A stretch of DNA of 64,000 bases from Rhizobium anhuiense (lineage in GTDB: Bacteria > Pseudomonadota > Alphaproteobacteria > Rhizobiales > Rhizobiaceae): positions 1-64,000 of the forward strand of contig NZ_ML133540.1 of the NCBI RefSeq assembly GCF_003985145.1, written 5' to 3'. The notes below the pieces were generated by a model. It was not told where the DNA came from and ran no database searches. It saw only the letters and a list, made by a program, of their open reading frames with translations. Below, piece by piece: positions 61,164 to 64,000 of this stretch. Position 1 is the first letter of the stretch; each line of letters opens with the position of its first letter. A program made the position numbers and the translations under genes.

Positions 61164-61565
61164 TCAACCGAGGTTGAGCCGCTTTCGTAGATCGGCATTT
61201 TCTGCACGGAGCTTCTCGGCCAGCAGCTTGCGCAGTCTCTGGTTTTCCTCTTCCAGCTGCAGAAGATCCGCAAACTCATCAACTGCAGCCACCGACGGTG
61301 CGGTCGCTGTCTGCACCGCCCTTGGAGCACGTTTGACAGGCGCACGTCTGGCACTTGTCGCACCTTCGTCAGACTTTGCTTTGCGTCCTCTCTTCTGCTT
61401 TCCGGCGGTGGCATTCGAAGCCGCTGCCGGTTGCACAGAAACGGCTACTGAAGCAGTTTCAGGCACTGCCTTCTTGGCGCGAGGTTTGCGCACTTTTTTC
61501 GGTACATCGGGCGCCGCGGCGGCCGGCGTGTCGGCATTGATCATCGTAGCGTTTTCATCGGCCAT
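61164..61565 (-). CDS. SyrB-like regulator
   Basis: A 133-residue protein starting MADENATMINADTPAAAA after CAGGAG. It is rich in Ala, Lys and Arg (KKVRKPRAKK, KQKRGRKAKS), and ends with a leucine-repeat coiled coil: DLLQLEEENQRLRKLLAEKL, RAENADLRKRLNLG. This pattern matches rhizobial SyrB proteins, named for their role in regulating exopolysaccharide synthesis through SyrM/SyrA in Sinorhizobium. The basic low-complexity region suggests nucleic-acid binding. An open frame extends 87 codons upstream but lacks a start signal. Confidence 0.6.
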   Translation of the reverse strand: MADENATMINADTPAAAAPDVPKKVRKPRAKKAVPETASVAVSVQPAAASNATAGKQKRGRKAKSDEGATSARRAPVKRAPRAVQTATAPSVAAVDEFADLLQLEEENQRLRKLLAEKLRAENADLRKRLNLG

Positions 61566-62383
61566 TGTGGTCTCCTGTAAAGCCGATGCATTTGTCTCCT
61601 GCCCGATCGGCAGTGTCAATAACGGTCCAGCCTGTTCTTCTCGGGCTACAAGCAACTCGCTGCTTCTTGCCTCAGGAATTAATGACATAAATGGCATTGC
61701 CTCGTCCTGCAGATCTTGAGCAACCGACTTGAGATCCGTGTCTCCCCAAATCGAGCTCGGTTTAGAGTTGAGTTTTCGCCGACCTGATTTGTACTCGACG
61801 GCAAAGCTGCGCTGTACTTTTTTCAATTTAAGAAGCCTCGGTGTCTCGGTAATTTTTCAGCGACGTCTTCAGCATCGCAACAAGCCTGCAAATAATCACT
61901 ATCGCGCCGGCTGTGTCCACAACGGCCTGCGAATTTCACATGCTATCGCTCTTCAGCCCGAGTGACCTGATGCGCAGGTACAACACGATATCACGGGCCC
62001 TACGGGGTCCACTCAAATTGACGAAGTCATTTCTGCGGGAGTGGATGGCGGTTATGCGGCAGGGTTCCGCGGTGACGCGGCTGAGGCGGTTCATTTGTGA
62101 GATAAGGCGGTTGACGTGGCCGAGGGTATCAGTTTCTAAATTGCCGCCCAGGACAATCTCTCCGATACAATGGGTAACACGCCAGAGCAGAGGAGCAGGA
62201 GTTGCCAAACCCTTCGCGCAATCCACCGATGACAGAAGCACGACGATCGAGGGCCTAGACCACTTGGTTGCGTTGAGCGACTTTGTCCTCAATCTGTAGC
62301 ACGGTAGCGGTGGATGGCGTTTGTTTGTCTTTAAGCCGGGGTGAGAGTGCTGCGACTCAACCGTATTTTGGAGACCGGAGTTG
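61566..62383. other. Non-coding stretch upstream of the SyrB-like gene
   Basis: The first 260 bases are open in the SyrB-like frame but have no start signal. From about 61900 to 62383 there are only short overlapping frames on both strands, possibly eroded transposase sequence; I could not name a family. Confidence 0.35.
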
Positions 62384-63423
62384 GATGTTAGCCCGGCATT
62401 TGATGGAGCGGATCGAGGGTAAAGCGTTCGGGCTGTGAAGCCCATGCCTTGCAGATGAACTCGTAGGGTGTGAGGCCCTTGAGGGTCTTGAGCCTGCGGC
62501 CAAAGTTATAAGCGGCGACGAAGTCGGCGAGGTGCTGACGAAGTTGATCGTGGCTTTCATAGTAGAAGCGTCTGACGGTGGCATCCTTGATGGTACGGTT
62601 CATCCGCTCGACTTGACCGTTGGTCCGCGGATGCTTCGGCTTGGTCGTGCGGTGCTCGATATCGCTGGTGGCGCAGGTGTATTCGAAGGCATGGGCCCGG
62701 AAGCGTTCGCCATTGGCGATCGCTTCTTTGATCAGCGGGACAGCCGAGCCGCCAGCGCCGGGTGTGGTGAACTGGATGCCGTTGTCGGTGAGCACGGTGT
62801 GGATCTTGTAGGGGACGGCCGCAATCAAGCGTAGGAGGAACTCGCGCGAGACGGCAGTGGTAGCCTTCTCGTGCAGTTCGACGAAGGCAAACTTCGAGGT
62901 GCGATCGATGGCGACAAACATGTGCAGCTTGCCCTGTTCGGTGCGCACCTCGCCAATGTCAATGTGGAAGTAGCCGATAGGGTAGCTCTTGAACTTCTTC
63001 TTCGACGGCTTGTCGCCATCGACATCCGGCAGGCGGCCGATGCCGTGACGCTGCAGGCAACGATGCAGCGAAGACCGCGTAAGATGCGGGATTGTCGGCT
63101 GCAGTGCATAGAGGCAGTCATCGAGCGGCAGCAGCGTGTACCTGCGAAAGGCAACGATAACGGCCTCCTCCTCGACGGAGAGCACCGTCGATCTCGGCTC
63201 TTTCGGGCCGGTCGGAAGGTCCGCAACCGAGGACCGCTTCCGCCACTTGGCGACGGTCTTCTGATTGATCCCGTAACGCTTCGAAAGCGTTCTCAGGCTC
63301 TCTTGACTATGTTGTATCGCTCGACGGACTGCCTCTGTCGTCGTGGCGCTCCCATGAAGAACCTGGCCCATAGCGCATCCCTTGATTCGGAAGACAAGGA
63401 TGCCCCATCAAAGCCTGGGATCA
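62384..63423 (-). mobile_element. IS481-family insertion sequence
   Basis: The left end reads TGTTAGCCCGGCATTTGATG (62386 area) and the right end, in reverse complement, has the related TTTGATCCCAGGCTTTGATG; CATCAAA-GCC is shared. A single intact transposase gene fills the element. No target duplication could be confirmed. Confidence 0.65.
62388..63371 (-). CDS. IS481-family transposase
   Basis: A 327-residue DDE transposase. The N-terminal helix-turn-helix is SLRTLSKRYGINQKTVAKWR; the rve core has Asp in FHIDIGEVRTEQG, Asp in VLTDNGIQFT and Glu in NGQVERMNRTIKDA. All three catalytic residues and the C-terminal LKTLKGLTPYEFICKAW are present, so it appears active. A fragment of a similar gene lies at 46938-47035. 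Confidence 0.9.
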   Translation of the reverse strand: MGQVLHGSATTTEAVRRAIQHSQESLRTLSKRYGINQKTVAKWRKRSSVADLPTGPKEPRSTVLSVEEEAVIVAFRRYTLLPLDDCLYALQPTIPHLTRSSLHRCLQRHGIGRLPDVDGDKPSKKKFKSYPIGYFHIDIGEVRTEQGKLHMFVAIDRTSKFAFVELHEKATTAVSREFLLRLIAAVPYKIHTVLTDNGIQFTTPGAGGSAVPLIKEAIANGERFRAHAFEYTCATSDIEHRTTKPKHPRTNGQVERMNRTIKDATVRRFYYESHDQLRQHLADFVAAYNFGRRLKTLKGLTPYEFICKAWASQPERFTLDPLHQMPG

Positions 63424-63619
63424 AATATCTAGGTGATGAGAAATTGCGATTACGCTCGGACATTTCGATGAGCAGCGCACAGTGTAGGAACCGAGCTTTT
63501 TGGTTTCGCTAGGAATCAGACGTCACACTATCTAAACCGCGGCGGCTGCAAAGGGCAGATGGAGAAAACATCATCCTAAATTCGCCTGCGAATTGCCATG
63601 AACGTCGGGCCAAAAGTTC
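63424..63619. other. Spacer with no gene seen
   Basis: The stretch between the IS481-type element and the final gene contains no recognised gene or signal. Confidence 0.4.
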
Positions 63620-64000
63620 CTACCGGGGCATCGGCAGAGCCCAATCGCGATAGAGGCTATTCAGGGCAGTCGCAGTGTGGCACTCGACAGTTGGCAAGCC
63701 GAACTCCTGAAGAACCGTCGCATATCTGACGCCGCTGTTACGGCTCTTAAAGAGAATCCAATAAATCATCTCCCATTTGATGCTGTCTTTGGCACCTTCG
63801 AGATGTCCGGCGCGATCCGATTGATCGGCAAGGGTTCGCTTGAGATAGCGAAAAAAGCGTAGCCAGTGATTTGAAGTGATGGCGCGGGCTAATCGCTGCG
63901 GCATCAGGCGCGAGTAGCTGCCTTCGATAATCCACCGCTCTTCGTGGATTGCCGCATCATGAAGCGCGGCAAATTCTGCTTCCGGGCGCGACTGCCAATC
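63620..64000 (-). CDS. C-terminal part of a P-loop kinase-like protein (adenylate-kinase-related, FlaR-like)
   Basis: The minus strand is open from the window end to the stop at 63620 (127 codons). EERWIIEGSYSRLMPQRLAR resembles the segment after the P-loop in small adenylate-kinase-like proteins annotated as DNA topology modulation FlaR (WVIDGNYSR). Further on, RYLKRTLADQSDRAGHLEGA and KDSIKWEMIYWI follow the family. The P-loop half lies outside the window, so intactness cannot be judged; the segment LARAITSNHW replaces the usual hydrophobic strand and may signal local damage. Confidence 0.5.
   Translation of the reverse strand, partial: DWQSRPEAEFAALHDAAIHEERWIIEGSYSRLMPQRLARAITSNHWLRFFRYLKRTLADQSDRAGHLEGAKDSIKWEMIYWILFKSRNSGVRYATVLQEFGLPTVECHTATALNSLYRDWALPMPR

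Noticed and set aside
61936..62445. Minus-strand frame of 169 codons between the SyrB-like gene and the IS481-type element
   Set aside because: It overlaps the IS end, has no ribosome site and no recognisable domain; it is probably chance or eroded sequence.
1..64000. CRISPR array, tRNA or rRNA genes
   Set aside because: No regularly spaced repeats and no tRNA- or rRNA-like sequence were noticed on reading; a covariance-model search was not possible here.

Overview
The window looks like part of a symbiotic plasmid (or symbiosis island) of a Rhizobium of the R. etli/leguminosarum type. The evidence is a nifHDKEN-fdxB block, fixNOQP-fixGHIS with FixK/FNR boxes, an rpoN2-type sigma-54 gene, SyrB-like genes, and many decayed insertion sequences (IS66, IS21, IS481, IS630 and ISNCY types) mixed with broken genes. 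The exact species cannot be fixed from the sequence alone.

Layout. (1) 1-14.4 kb: a lysine-catabolism region. It holds a lysine 6-dehydrogenase-like gene, an Lrp regulator, and an operon read leftwards: hglS (DUF1338), amaB-type aldehyde dehydrogenase, class I aminotransferase, FAD/Fe-S D-2-hydroxyglutarate dehydrogenase. A LysR regulator diverges from the operon. Together these predict lysine -> piperideine-6-carboxylate -> 2-aminoadipate -> 2-oxoadipate -> D-2-hydroxyglutarate -> 2-oxoglutarate. The adjacent glutamate dehydrogenase gene is broken. (2) 14.5-30 kb: a binding protein, an XRE-cupin regulator and a hisD-like dehydrogenase. Beyond them lies a long leftward operon that starts with lysA and dapF and continues through two more binding proteins, an AstE-like deacylase, a fused PotB/PotC-like permease, an ABC ATPase and an M81 (MlrC-like) peptidase. 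A LysR-type gene diverges from lysA. (3) 30-34.5 kb: IS debris and an apparently exact 1,035-bp second copy of dapF. (4) 34.5-36.1 kb: a D-Ala-D-Ala-ligase-like ATP-grasp gene that, with dapF copy 2, lies downstream of an inverted, 96%-identical copy of the nifH promoter (NifA site plus sigma-54 site). (5) 36.2-46.9 kb: nifHDKEN, a decayed nifX, fdxB, then asd and an aspartate-kinase gene lacking most of the usual regulatory region. (6) 46.9-51.1 kb: IS66 debris and rpoN2. (7) 51.4-60.2 kb: fixSIHG and fixPQON for the cbb3 oxidase, with a broken thioredoxin-like gene. (8) 60.4-64 kb: two small charged coiled-coil proteins (one SyrB-like), an IS481-type element and the end of a P-loop kinase-like gene.

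The notable idea from the window is a symbiosis-linked diaminopimelate/lysine system. Its upper part (asd, aspartate kinase) and lower part (dapF x2, lysA) surround the nif genes, lysA and dapF are co-operonic with an importer and hydrolases, one dapF copy has been placed under a nifH-type promoter with an ATP-grasp ligase, and a complete lysine-to-2-oxoglutarate route lies next door. This is inference from gene content and order. The duplication, the inverted promoter and the operon structure are seen directly.
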